In this document: one piece after another, positions 1-5,976 of the stretch
How the letters are laid out: every line of letters begins with the position of its first letter
Numbering within the stretch: the first letter of the stretch is position 1
Made by a program: the position numbers and the translations under genes
NCBI GenBank assembly: GCA_016200595.1
Contig: JACQEL010000291.1
Span: 1-8,835, forward strand
DNA: 8,835 nt
Direction: 5' to 3'
Source of the DNA: Deltaproteobacteria bacterium
GTDB taxonomy: Bacteria; Desulfobacterota; Binatia; Bin18
The notes under the pieces: generated by a model
Seen by the model: the letters and a program-made list of their open reading frames with translations, nothing else
Database searches by the model: none
Told to the model about the DNA's origin: nothing

Positions 1-38
1 CCAATTGTTCCAACACAGATGGTGAAATCCTTTGCCAT
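1..38 (-). CDS. 5' end of an unidentified gene running off the left edge
   Basis: A reverse-strand ATG at 36-38 is preceded by a strong Shine-Dalgarno (AAGGAGGA, complement of about 41-48) at good spacing. Twelve complete codons are visible and encode MAKDFTICVGTI, with a glycine probably next; the frame is open to the edge. There is no charged-then-hydrophobic signal sequence in what can be seen. Twelve residues are too few to name a family. The ribosome binding site closely resembles the one in front of the cupin gene starting at 6675, so the start is credible. Confidence 0.55.
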   Translation of the reverse strand, partial: MAKDFTICVGTI

Positions 39-75
39 GGTGTCCTCCTTATTTCATCTGCCCTGTGAGAATGGG

Positions 76-116
76 TTCCCTCTCTCCTTGTGTGGGAGTG
101 GGTTAGGGTAAGGGGG
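76..116. repeat. Pyrimidine/purine-rich short intergenic repeat
   Basis: A CCCTCTCTCC block followed by a GGGAG...GGGTTAGGGTAAGGG block can form an imperfect stem. It resembles the widespread bacterial intergenic repeat type with a CTCTCCC core facing GGGAGAGGGTTAGGGTGAGGG. It lies in the gap between the left-edge gene and the DUF2283 gene. Family membership is recalled from memory and no second copy is present in the window. Confidence 0.4.
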
Positions 117-130
117 CTGCCGGCAGTCGC

Positions 131-212
131 GTAGCCTGGATACAGCGAAGCGAAATCCAGGGGTGCTGACGGTAGGTATTCCCGGATTCCACTGCGTTTC
201 ATCCGGGCTACA
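131..212. repeat. Inverted pair of REP-like palindromic elements (REPIN-like)
   Basis: Two roughly 31-base elements face each other. The left copy (131-162) begins GTAGCCTGGAT and ends ATCCAGGG. The right copy (182-212), read in reverse, begins GTAGCCCGGAT and ends ATCCGGG. Each is itself a hairpin (CCTGGAT/ATCCAGG and CCCGGAT/ATCCGGG), and the stems differ by a compensated change (T-A to C-G), suggesting selection on the fold. The two copies are separated by about 19 bases. The layout matches a REP doublet mobilised by a RAYT transposase; no such transposase is in the window. Confidence 0.7.
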
Positions 213-250
213 GAACTAAGGCATTGCTAGAGGCCCTCCGTTGGCCACCA

Positions 251-484
251 TCATGCGTAAGCTTCTAGCACGCTACCGCTCTCATAGAGTTTCTCTTTGG
301 CGTTCAGCACGGTGAAGCCAACGATTTTTCCCTCACGAAGCCGGATGACAACTCCCTCGTCCGTGATCTCTGCATCATCCGCTTCCTGTGGCTGCCCGAA
401 GTTGATGTACAGCACATCCCCTTCTGCGTCATAGTTCAGGTTGACAATTTGGGATCGTTGTCTCTTTGTTGGTTTTTTTGCCAC
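251..484 (-). CDS. DUF2283 family small protein
   Basis: A 77-residue protein of the DUF2283 family, whose role is not established. The basic N-terminus (KKPTKRQR) is followed by the family core: a YDAEGDVLYINFG strand pair at about residues 18-30, then EITDEGVVIRLREGKIVGFTVLNA at about 40-63, a small beta-rich fold that covers the whole protein. It starts at GTG (482-484); upstream is a modest GGGGT-type ribosome binding site, and an ATG 17 bases further upstream is in another frame. Members of this family are often found near toxin-antitoxin-like or mobile regions, but no partner is visible here: its neighbours are repeats on one side and the ThDP enzyme on the other. The family call is by recognition of the core motif. 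Confidence 0.8.
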   Translation of the reverse strand: MAKKPTKRQRSQIVNLNYDAEGDVLYINFGQPQEADDAEITDEGVVIRLREGKIVGFTVLNAKEKLYESGSVLEAYA

Positions 485-571
485 AGGACACCCCGCTTCA
501 TGTGCCTCTTAGCGACGGACTCTACAACAAAAAGAACGTTTACCACTATAGCTCGTAAAACCAGTACGGTG

Positions 572-2335
572 TCAGCCTCGTTCACCCACGAGCGGCGAGG
601 TCACTTTCACGAACGACTCGCTCAGCGAGGTGTGCACATCAACCACAGTCGGCTTGTCGCTGGTCAGCGCTTCGTGCAGCGCCGGTGCCAGCTGATTGGG
701 GTTCTCGACGCGAATACCGTGGCAGCCCATGGCGCGAGCTATGGCGGCATGGTCGAAGCTGGCAAAGTCGCAGGCGATGTTACGCTCACCCTGGCCATGC
801 TTGACCCAGCCTAATGCCTTGTTGTTGAGTACCACAGAGACGATCGGAATGTTCTCTTCAATAGCGGTCATCAGCCCGTTCATGCCAATAGCAAAACCGC
901 CGTCGCCACAAACAGCAACCACCTGACGCTGGGGATAGATGAGCTTAGCGGCCAGCGCCGCCGGGATCGCGTATCCCATACCGCCGACAGCGGCAGGCTG
1001 AATAAATGTGCCAGGCGCTTTCGTTTGGTAAAAGTGGGTCATGAAGATCCGATTCTCACCCGCGTCGCAGGCGATGATCGTGTCGTTTGCCACCGCTCGT
1101 TGGATCTCCTTGATCGCGCGTTGAGGCAGGACGGGCACGGCACTGGAGTTGAACTCCAAGGCATTAAAAAAGCCATGCTGCTGACGAGCTGAACGCAGCC
1201 ACGACTGTCTGGCTTCCATCTTTTCCAGAGAGATATTGCTGGCTGACTCCAGAGCAGCGGCGAGCTGGGAGAGCACTGCCTTGGCGTCGCCAATGAGTGG
1301 GAACTCGACCGGGTACGTCCAGGACGCGTTTTTCGGCTCGATATCAATCTGAATCAAGGTCTGCCGGCGTGGGTCAAGCAGTTTAGGATTCTCGTAGGCG
1401 GTATCGGTAGTCGAGAGCTTCGACCCGACAATCAAGACCACATCGGCTGCACCGATTGTCGCGTTGGCCAGGGGAGTGCCAAAATTGCCGAACACGCCGA
1501 CGGCGAGGGCATGGGTTTCAGCAAATGTGCCTTTGCCTGCAGCTGAGGTAGACACCGGCGCGCCGAGCATTTCCGCTAGGTTAGCAAGTTCGGTATAGGC
1601 TTGGCTGATACGCACACCGTTGCCGGCGATGATCAATGGCCGTTCAGCTTCAGCTAACGCTCGTGCAGCGTGCTCGACGGTTGTAGGATCTGCGAGCGGA
1701 GGAGGTCCCGGGAGATACGCCTCGGTAGCATACAATGGGGGCATGGTATCTGGTCCGACCCGCCCGCGGAACGCTTGACTGTGAAAGAGTACGGCTACCG
1801 GTCCACGTTCGCCAGTCAGCGCGTGCTTGATGGCGAGCTGTGTGCACTGCACGGCGTGTGAGGCACTAGTGGCGACCAGCGTGAGCTTCGTAATGGCAGA
1901 GAACAATTGTTTTGCATCCCAGGTGCCGTATTCTCCGGCGCCGGATTGGTACGGACCATGGAGCGAGAAGGGGGCATGGTCCGTGAGGTCAGTGAGGAGA
2001 AGCATGGGCGAGCTAGCAAGATGCCCTTCGATCGCCCCCATGCTGGTGTTTGCCATGAAGGCGCCCTGACCGATGGCGACGCCAGGCTTGCCTGTCAACC
2101 GGCCATACACCTCCGCCATCACACCGGCGCGCGATTCTTCACGCACGAGCACGGTGCGGATCGTGGTCTTGTGGTCGTAGAGCGCGTTAAAAATCGTTCC
2201 GGCATTGCCCCCGGGCATGCCGAAGACCATGTCAATGCCTGCCTGCTCCAATACGCGGACGATGGCTTCACGAGCAGGCACTTCTTGTGAGAGTAAAAGT
2301 GTCGCGCTGCGGCGTTCTGTGGTATTTTGGGCCAT
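572..2335 (-). CDS. Thiamine-diphosphate-dependent acetolactate synthase-like enzyme
   Basis: A 587-residue ThDP enzyme of the acetolactate synthase/benzoylformate decarboxylase superfamily, full length for the family. The N-terminal pyrimidine-binding domain (about 18-185) carries FGMPGGNAG at 38-46 and REESRAGVMAEVYGRLTGKPG at 65-85, where Glu66 fits the conserved cofactor-activating glutamate. The central domain (about 205-340) is followed by the pyrophosphate-binding domain with the GDGG...NN magnesium/ThDP motif at about 477-505. Expected chemistry is 2-oxoacid decarboxylation or carboligation; the substrate cannot be read from sequence. REE replaces the usual HEQ of true acetolactate synthases and no regulatory small subunit is nearby, so branched-chain amino acid synthesis is doubtful and a catabolic role is more likely. 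The chosen ATG has an excellent AGGAGGGA ribosome binding site; the frame stays open for 75 further codons that encode an unrelated methyltransferase stump. Confidence 0.88.
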   Translation of the reverse strand: MAQNTTERRSATLLLSQEVPAREAIVRVLEQAGIDMVFGMPGGNAGTIFNALYDHKTTIRTVLVREESRAGVMAEVYGRLTGKPGVAIGQGAFMANTSMGAIEGHLASSPMLLLTDLTDHAPFSLHGPYQSGAGEYGTWDAKQLFSAITKLTLVATSASHAVQCTQLAIKHALTGERGPVAVLFHSQAFRGRVGPDTMPPLYATEAYLPGPPPLADPTTVEHAARALAEAERPLIIAGNGVRISQAYTELANLAEMLGAPVSTSAAGKGTFAETHALAVGVFGNFGTPLANATIGAADVVLIVGSKLSTTDTAYENPKLLDPRRQTLIQIDIEPKNASWTYPVEFPLIGDAKAVLSQLAAALESASNISLEKMEARQSWLRSARQQHGFFNALEFNSSAVPVLPQRAIKEIQRAVANDTIIACDAGENRIFMTHFYQTKAPGTFIQPAAVGGMGYAIPAALAAKLIYPQRQVVAVCGDGGFAIGMNGLMTAIEENIPIVSVVLNNKALGWVKHGQGERNIACDFASFDHAAIARAMGCHGIRVENPNQLAPALHEALTSDKPTVVDVHTSLSESFVKVTSPLVGERG

Positions 2336-2560
2336 GCAATTCCCTCCTGTAAAAGAACACGCTCGCCTCACGTCGCTCTGCCGACTCAGCGTGGCCATCT
2401 GTTCCGCGAGCAGCCCGAGTCCGCTGCCGAGTTCGAGAAGAGATTGGGCACCGCCGAGTGGTAAAAAGTTGAGGAAAGATTGATGGGTGAGGTAGTTGAG
2501 CAAAGCCAGACGTTCTTGTTCGGCACTGTCGGTGCCATGAATGTAGGTAGCGTCTGCCAT
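2336..2560 (-). pseudogene. N-terminal stump of a SAM-dependent methyltransferase
   Basis: Seventy-five codons directly upstream of, and in frame with, the ThDP enzyme encode the beginning of a class I SAM-dependent methyltransferase. After a short lead (MADATYIHGTDSAEQERLAL) comes a helical segment and the SAM-binding motif I, LLELGSGLGLLAEQMA, at about residues 41-56. Homology appears to stop there: the next 19 residues (TLSRQSDVRRACSFTGGNC) do not continue a Rossmann fold, and the rest of a methyltransferase (about 200 residues expected) is missing. There is no well-spaced ribosome binding site, and a strong hairpin sits immediately before its ATG. I infer a deletion or recombination remnant rather than a working domain. 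The alternative, a real 662-residue fusion, is unlikely because the ThDP gene has its own excellent ribosome binding site. Confidence 0.7.
2341..2348 (-). promoter_or_regulatory. Ribosome binding site fixing the ThDP enzyme start
   Basis: AGGAGGGA on the reverse strand, five bases before the ATG at 2333-2335. It decides between this start and the far upstream in-frame ATG at 2560, which has no properly spaced Shine-Dalgarno. Confidence 0.8.
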
Positions 2561-2597
2561 GTCCTGGGAAGGTGGGCGGTGCCCACCCTCCCAGGAC
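2561..2597. repeat. Long perfect-loop hairpin between dioxygenase and methyltransferase stump
   Basis: Arms at 2561-2577 and 2581-2597 (GTCCTGGGA-GGTGGGC type) pair over 17 bases with one mismatch around a 3-base GGT loop. It lies 22 bases after the dioxygenase stop codon and directly abuts the stump's ATG. In the direction of transcription there is no T tract after it, so it looks more like a REP-type element or an mRNA-stabilising or attenuating stem than a classical intrinsic terminator. Confidence 0.75.
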
Positions 2598-2618
2598 TAA
2601 TCCCTAGCCCCCGATTTT

Positions 2619-3506
2619 CTATCGGCTCATCGGTCGATGGCCCCACATGCTCCCCGCGGTATGGAACTGTACCTGCCAGGTGCGGTCGTCCACGACTCGC
2701 GCGCCCCAGCCGTATTCCACGTCAAATCCCGAGGGTGTCTGCAGGTAGAACGACACCATGTGATCATTGGTGTGCCGGCCCAGGCTCCGGACAATGGGAA
2801 TACCTTGATCCTGACACAAGTAGTAAGTGGCGCCGACGTCATCGAGGGACTTCATCTGCAGCATGAAATGATTCAAGCGTTTGGGGGGATTCGGCATCGC
2901 GGCGATGGCGATCGTGTGGTGTCGCGGGTTGCAATGAAAGAACGCCAGGCGCCTTTTGTGTCCGGGCGGTCGTTCGACCTCGACAAAATCACTGATCCGC
3001 ATGCCGAGCACGTCACGGTAAAAATGCACACTGCGATCAAGGTCGTCCATGACCACTACCATGTGACCCAACCCCTGCGTGTCCGCCACGAAGCCGGAGA
3101 TTGGGCGAGGCGACTGAAAAGGTGCGTTGAACGCCATCAGCGGACCATAGAATACTTCCGACGGAATTCCGCTCGGATCCTTGAACCGAATGAGATCGAC
3201 CACTCCTCGTAGCCGGGCTTCCTCCGGCGTGCCGTGCCGAACCTCGACTCCTGCAGCTTTGAGCTGCTCGGTCAGCGCCCGTAGCGCCTGCTCGTCGGTG
3301 ACTTCCCAACCAAGGTAGTCCAGATCATCTTTCCCGCTCGGATGGACTAGGAAGCGGTGGTGATAATCATCCAGCCGTAAAAACAGGGTGCCGTCGTCTC
3401 CACGCGCACTGATCTGCAGGCCTAGCGTATTGGTCGCAAAGTGCTCCCATGCCTTGAGGTCACTGACGCTCAGGCCGAGGTACCCCAACTGTGTGATGCT
3501 TGCCAT
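2619..3506 (-). CDS. Type I extradiol ring-cleavage dioxygenase (VOC family, BphC-like)
   Basis: A 295-residue two-domain vicinal-oxygen-chelate protein of the 2,3-dihydroxybiphenyl 1,2-dioxygenase class, which opens catechol rings next to the hydroxyl pair using Fe(II) and O2. Compared with the canonical BphC residues (His146, His210, Glu260 as ligands), the counterparts are His148 in GLGHMVVVMDD, His213 in RLNHFMLQ and Glu264 in FDVEYGWG. Catalytic residues also match: His197 (for His195), His245 (for His241) and Tyr254 (for Tyr250). The N-terminal domain (about 5-125) is the metal-free VOC repeat, the C-terminal one (about 143-270) the active repeat. Length is typical. The ATG is preceded by AAGGAGGG. 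It should be a soluble catabolic enzyme. The exact catechol cannot be told; the ThDP enzyme downstream on the same strand may act in the same pathway, an inference from position only. Confidence 0.92.
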   Translation of the reverse strand: MASITQLGYLGLSVSDLKAWEHFATNTLGLQISARGDDGTLFLRLDDYHHRFLVHPSGKDDLDYLGWEVTDEQALRALTEQLKAAGVEVRHGTPEEARLRGVVDLIRFKDPSGIPSEVFYGPLMAFNAPFQSPRPISGFVADTQGLGHMVVVMDDLDRSVHFYRDVLGMRISDFVEVERPPGHKRRLAFFHCNPRHHTIAIAAMPNPPKRLNHFMLQMKSLDDVGATYYLCQDQGIPIVRSLGRHTNDHMVSFYLQTPSGFDVEYGWGARVVDDRTWQVQFHTAGSMWGHRPMSR

Positions 3507-3825
3507 AGTACCCTCCTTCGCTGACGTTTTGTGTTGCGTACACTAAAGCAGACCGGACGAGATTAGTACAGATAGCTGAATCGTAAAAATCTGCATTTGA
3601 CCTATCGGACATGTCAGAGAAAGTTCACCTTAGCCACGACCCCCACCACTGTCATTCTGAGGCCGGAGGCCGAAGGATCGCCTGTTGCTTTGCGATCCTT
3701 CGCTTTGCTCAGGATGACATGCTCTAAGAGGTTCATCCGAAGAGCACTGCGATCGTCTCGCTATAGTCCATCGTGAGCGGCTCATGGTAAGGTAGGCAGA
3801 GACTTGCGCAAGGGGGTAAAATTTC
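3507..3825. other. Divergent intergenic region
   Basis: This 319-base gap separates the leftward dioxygenase gene from the rightward kinase pair, so it should hold promoters for both. I could not identify convincing -35/-10 pairs. The dioxygenase-proximal half (about 3525-3600) is AT-richer than the surrounding genes, as expected for a promoter region. The second half carries a palindromic repeat (3650-3719). No small gene is supported. Confidence 0.5.
3650..3719. repeat. Nested palindromic intergenic repeat, copy 1
   Basis: An outer inverted repeat (TGTCATTCTGAG at 3650-3661 against CTCAGGATGACA at 3708-3719) encloses an inner perfect 11-base one (CGAAGGATCGC at 3671-3681 against GCGATCCTTCG at 3692-3702). 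The right arm (3698-3719) matches 5373-5394 at 18 of 22 bases, so this is a family present twice in the window. It resembles the common TCATTCTGAGCGAAGCGAAGGATC type of dispersed intergenic repeat. Confidence 0.75.
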
Positions 3826-4545
3826 GTGCCGAATCGATTCAAGGGGAAACTGATAATCGTCGAAGGCATCGACGGTTCGGGCAAATCCACCCAGCTCTCC
3901 CTGCTCAGCCAGTGGCTGCGCTCGCAGGGAATCGCGGTGGTGTTCAGCGAATGGAACTCCTCGCCCCTGGTCCGTGACACGATGCGGCGGGGCAAGAAGA
4001 AGAAAATGCTCACCCCCACGACCTTCAGTTTGCTCCACGCGACGGATTTTGCTGACCGGCTGGAGCGCTACATTCTCCCGCTGTTGAAGGCCGGGGCGGT
4101 CGTATGCGCGGATCGGTATGCGTACACGGCCTTTGCCCGGGATGTCGCGCGCGGCGTCGATCGCCAGTGGGTACGCAATCTCTACCGCTTTGCCCCGAGG
4201 CCGAACCTGAGTTTCTATTTCCGGGTGCCCTTGGAGGTGGCGCTGGGTCGCATTCTGGGCGGCCGGGATGTCATCAAATACTATGAAGCCGGGATGGATC
4301 TGGGGCTCAGCCGCGATGTGGAAGAGAGCTTTCGCATTTTTCAAGACCGGATCCTCACGGAATACGAAGCTATGACGGAGGAGATGGGCTTTCAGGTGAT
4401 TGACGCCACGCTGTCGATTGAAGCGCAGCAGCAGCTGCTGCGAGACCTCGTGCAGAAGAAATTGGGGAAGAGCTTACAAGCGGGAACCCTGCAGGGCGTG
4501 GAGCGAGGGAAGGATGGAAACGAAGAGGCCCTTACAGTTCTATAA
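3826..4545 (+). CDS. Thymidylate kinase-fold protein with intact P-loop (first of tandem pair)
   Basis: A 239-residue P-loop nucleoside monophosphate kinase of the thymidylate kinase group, which normally transfers phosphate from ATP to dTMP. The Walker A motif is canonical, GIDGSGKST at residues 14-22. A DRY motif at 96-98 (CADRYAYTAFARDVARG) matches the family's DR(Y/F) motif, and HATDFADRLE at 71-80 matches the helix carrying a substrate-contacting arginine. The usual REPGGT-type motif after the second strand is absent, replaced by SEWNSSP at 41-47, so the true substrate may not be dTMP. The C-terminal 25 residues are a loose tail. The start is GTG with an AGGGGGT ribosome binding site nine to ten bases upstream. 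The gene overlaps the next one by 32 bases, implying coupled translation. General dTMP synthesis may be served by another gene elsewhere. Confidence 0.82.
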   Translation: MPNRFKGKLIIVEGIDGSGKSTQLSLLSQWLRSQGIAVVFSEWNSSPLVRDTMRRGKKKKMLTPTTFSLLHATDFADRLERYILPLLKAGAVVCADRYAYTAFARDVARGVDRQWVRNLYRFAPRPNLSFYFRVPLEVALGRILGGRDVIKYYEAGMDLGLSRDVEESFRIFQDRILTEYEAMTEEMGFQVIDATLSIEAQQQLLRDLVQKKLGKSLQAGTLQGVERGKDGNEEALTVL

Positions 4546-5317
4546 CACTATCCTGCCAGGCGTGGACTGCGCAGAGCTGCACGGCACCTTGATCGTCATC
4601 GAAGGACCGGATGCGGTCGGTCGCACGACGCAGGTGACACGTCTGCGGCAATGGTTGGAAGAGGAAGGGCATGCGGTCCTCGATACGGGCATGGCGCGCT
4701 CGGCTCTGGCCAGCAAGGGGATTCAGCGGGCCAAGGACGGGAACACCCTGGGATCGGTGACCATGACGCTGTACTACGTCACCGATTTTGCGGATCGCCT
4801 GGAAAATGAAATCGTACCCGCGCTGCGCGCCGGCTTTGTGGTGCTTACGGACCGTTACATCTTCTCCATTATCGCGCGGGCGATCGCGCGGGGTGAGGAC
4901 GCGCAGTGGATCGAACACGTGACTGACTTCGCGCTGATTCCGCACGCGGTGTACTATCTGCGCGCAGGGGTCGAAGATTTGGTGTCGCGAGTGATCCGCG
5001 GACGCGGTGCCTTCGACTACTGGGAGAGTGGGATGGATATGCGGTTTGGCAGCAACATGTACGACAGCTTCGTGCGCTATCAGGCACGCGTGTTGCGGAC
5101 GTTGGATCAGCTGGCCATGAAGTACGGGTTCGTGACGCTGGATGCGAGCAAGCCGGCGGACATGATCTTCGCGGAGTTGCAGCGTCAGATCGCCACTCTC
5201 GGGTTGCCAACAGTAGAGGCAAGACTGCTGACCAACGGGGACGTGATCCCGCTGGATCACCCTGGTCTTACAGCTCGTCAGAAAAGAACCAACTCTGTCC
5301 GGCGACCTGAACACTAA
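4514..5317 (+). CDS. Divergent thymidylate kinase-fold protein with arginine in Walker A (second of pair)
   Basis: A 267-residue paralogue of the preceding protein. Shared blocks include TDFADRLE at about 90-97, TDRYIFSIIARAIARGEDAQW at 112-132 (with DRY at 113-115) and WESGMDMRF at 170-178 (YEAGMDLGL in the first). The P-loop reads GPDAVGRTT at 31-39: Arg37 stands where the phosphate-binding lysine should be. The rest of the fold is kept, so this looks like a long-lived divergent form rather than decay. It also has a 20-residue N-terminal lead and a polar C-terminal tail (about 232-267) not in its partner. The ATG at 4514 is chosen because a GAGGGAAGG ribosome binding site precedes it; an earlier in-frame ATG at 4400 would add 38 residues of out-of-frame shadow. 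It may be a regulatory or structural subunit of a heteromer, or a kinase tolerating Arg; activity cannot be judged from sequence. Confidence 0.8.
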   Translation: METKRPLQFYNTILPGVDCAELHGTLIVIEGPDAVGRTTQVTRLRQWLEEEGHAVLDTGMARSALASKGIQRAKDGNTLGSVTMTLYYVTDFADRLENEIVPALRAGFVVLTDRYIFSIIARAIARGEDAQWIEHVTDFALIPHAVYYLRAGVEDLVSRVIRGRGAFDYWESGMDMRFGSNMYDSFVRYQARVLRTLDQLAMKYGFVTLDASKPADMIFAELQRQIATLGLPTVEARLLTNGDVIPLDHPGLTARQKRTNSVRRPEH

Positions 5318-5333
5318 GAGGCGTGCAGTCTAT

Positions 5334-5394
5334 CGAAGGGATACACTCCGCGAAGAATCTCAGCGCGCGACCCTTCGTTTCACTCAGGGTGACA
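5334..5394. repeat. Palindromic intergenic repeat, copy 2, in a convergent gap
   Basis: This repeat lies in the 97-base gap between two convergent genes. CGAAGGG at 5334-5340 pairs with CCCTTCG at 5371-5377, and the right part (5373-5394, ending CTCAGGGTGACA) matches 3698-3719 at 18 of 22 bases. The left arm is more worn than in copy 1. Its position means its stem could help stop transcription from either side, but no T tract marks it as an intrinsic terminator. Confidence 0.65.
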
Positions 5395-5414
5395 GATCTG
5401 ATGTGCCAATCTTT

Positions 5415-5963
5415 TTATGGTGAGAGTGCTGCGGCCACCTCCGACCAGCGGATGTCCGTTAGGTCCACAGGCGGCTGTAGGGTTCCGCAGTGTGCACAGG
5501 TGCGCGCCGCCGGGTCGGTGTTGAAGGTCTGGCAAGAGGTCCAGTAGGCATGCTGGAGCGAACTCCCCGCTCCGTCGAGCGCAATGCTGTGCAGCTCGGT
5601 GCCACAGCCCGAACAGTACCAGAGCGCCGTCTCCTGTCCCCAGGGCTCTGGTCTGTAGATGAGCTGCAGGCAGGGCGTCTCCGGCACGATGCGGCAGGGC
5701 GTCTCGGCCGGCAAATAAATAAAGTCGCCGCAGGCCAGCTCGAAATAGAAGACACTCGCCTCACGGAACTCGACGCGTCCCTTGCCCCCGAGGTGGACCA
5801 GCATACGGTCCTGCGCGCTGGAGAGGTAGAACGGCTGCGGCACGCGATTGCGACTCAAGTAGGGCATCGGGTCGATACCGGCGGGTAAACACGGCCACTC
5901 GTCATAGGAGCCCAGACACTCTCGGGCAGCCGCGAGGATGTCGAACTCTTTATTGCGCCGCAT
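5415..5963 (-). CDS. HAAO-like cupin lacking iron ligands, with C-terminal Cys4 site
   Basis: A 182-residue protein resembling bacterial 3-hydroxyanthranilate 3,4-dioxygenase: a cupin domain (about 40-105) followed by a rubredoxin-like metal site with CSGC (Cys117, Cys120) and CAHC (Cys156, Cys159), spaced like the second iron site of the bacterial enzyme. The cupin metal site looks destroyed: the segment that should carry His-x5-Glu reads SSAQDRML (48-55), and the conserved LPARVPH position reads LPAETPC (84-90), Cys for His. Catalysis at the usual site is therefore unlikely. It is a clear paralogue of the next upstream gene (QTFNTDPAARTCAHCG here, ETFNADLEARTCKHCG there). The start is the ATG at 5963, four bases after the upstream stop; an in-frame GTG at 5984 is rejected because the strong Shine-Dalgarno lies between them. 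It is probably the non-catalytic partner of the upstream cupin. Confidence 0.75.
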   Translation of the reverse strand: MRRNKEFDILAAARECLGSYDEWPCLPAGIDPMPYLSRNRVPQPFYLSSAQDRMLVHLGGKGRVEFREASVFYFELACGDFIYLPAETPCRIVPETPCLQLIYRPEPWGQETALWYCSGCGTELHSIALDGAGSSLQHAYWTSCQTFNTDPAARTCAHCGTLQPPVDLTDIRWSEVAAALSP

Positions 5964-5967
5964 GACT

Positions 5968-5976
5968 TCACCTCCT
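5968..5976 (-). promoter_or_regulatory. Ribosome binding site containing the upstream stop codon
   Basis: AGGAGGTGA on the reverse strand, four bases before the ATG at 5963. Its last three bases are the TGA that ends the upstream cupin gene, so terminating ribosomes sit on the next gene's initiation signal. This implies tight translational coupling of the two cupins and settles the start of the second one. Confidence 0.8.

Noticed and set aside
2561..2597. Hairpin read as a rho-independent terminator of the dioxygenase gene
   Set aside because: No run of T follows the stem in the direction of transcription; it is kept as a repeat or hairpin instead.
2637..3212. 191-codon plus-strand frame inside the dioxygenase gene
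   Set aside because: The opposite strand encodes all metal ligands and catalytic residues of an extradiol dioxygenase, so this frame is a shadow.
3733..4344. 203-codon open frame antisense to the first kinase gene
   Set aside because: It has no domain and no fitting ribosome binding site, and it overlaps a confident gene and part of the divergent gap.
4532..5314. 260-codon open frame antisense to the second kinase gene
   Set aside because: It mirrors the kinase reading frame almost exactly, shows no recognisable domain, and the sense strand has clear kinase motifs; it is a shadow of GC-rich codon use.
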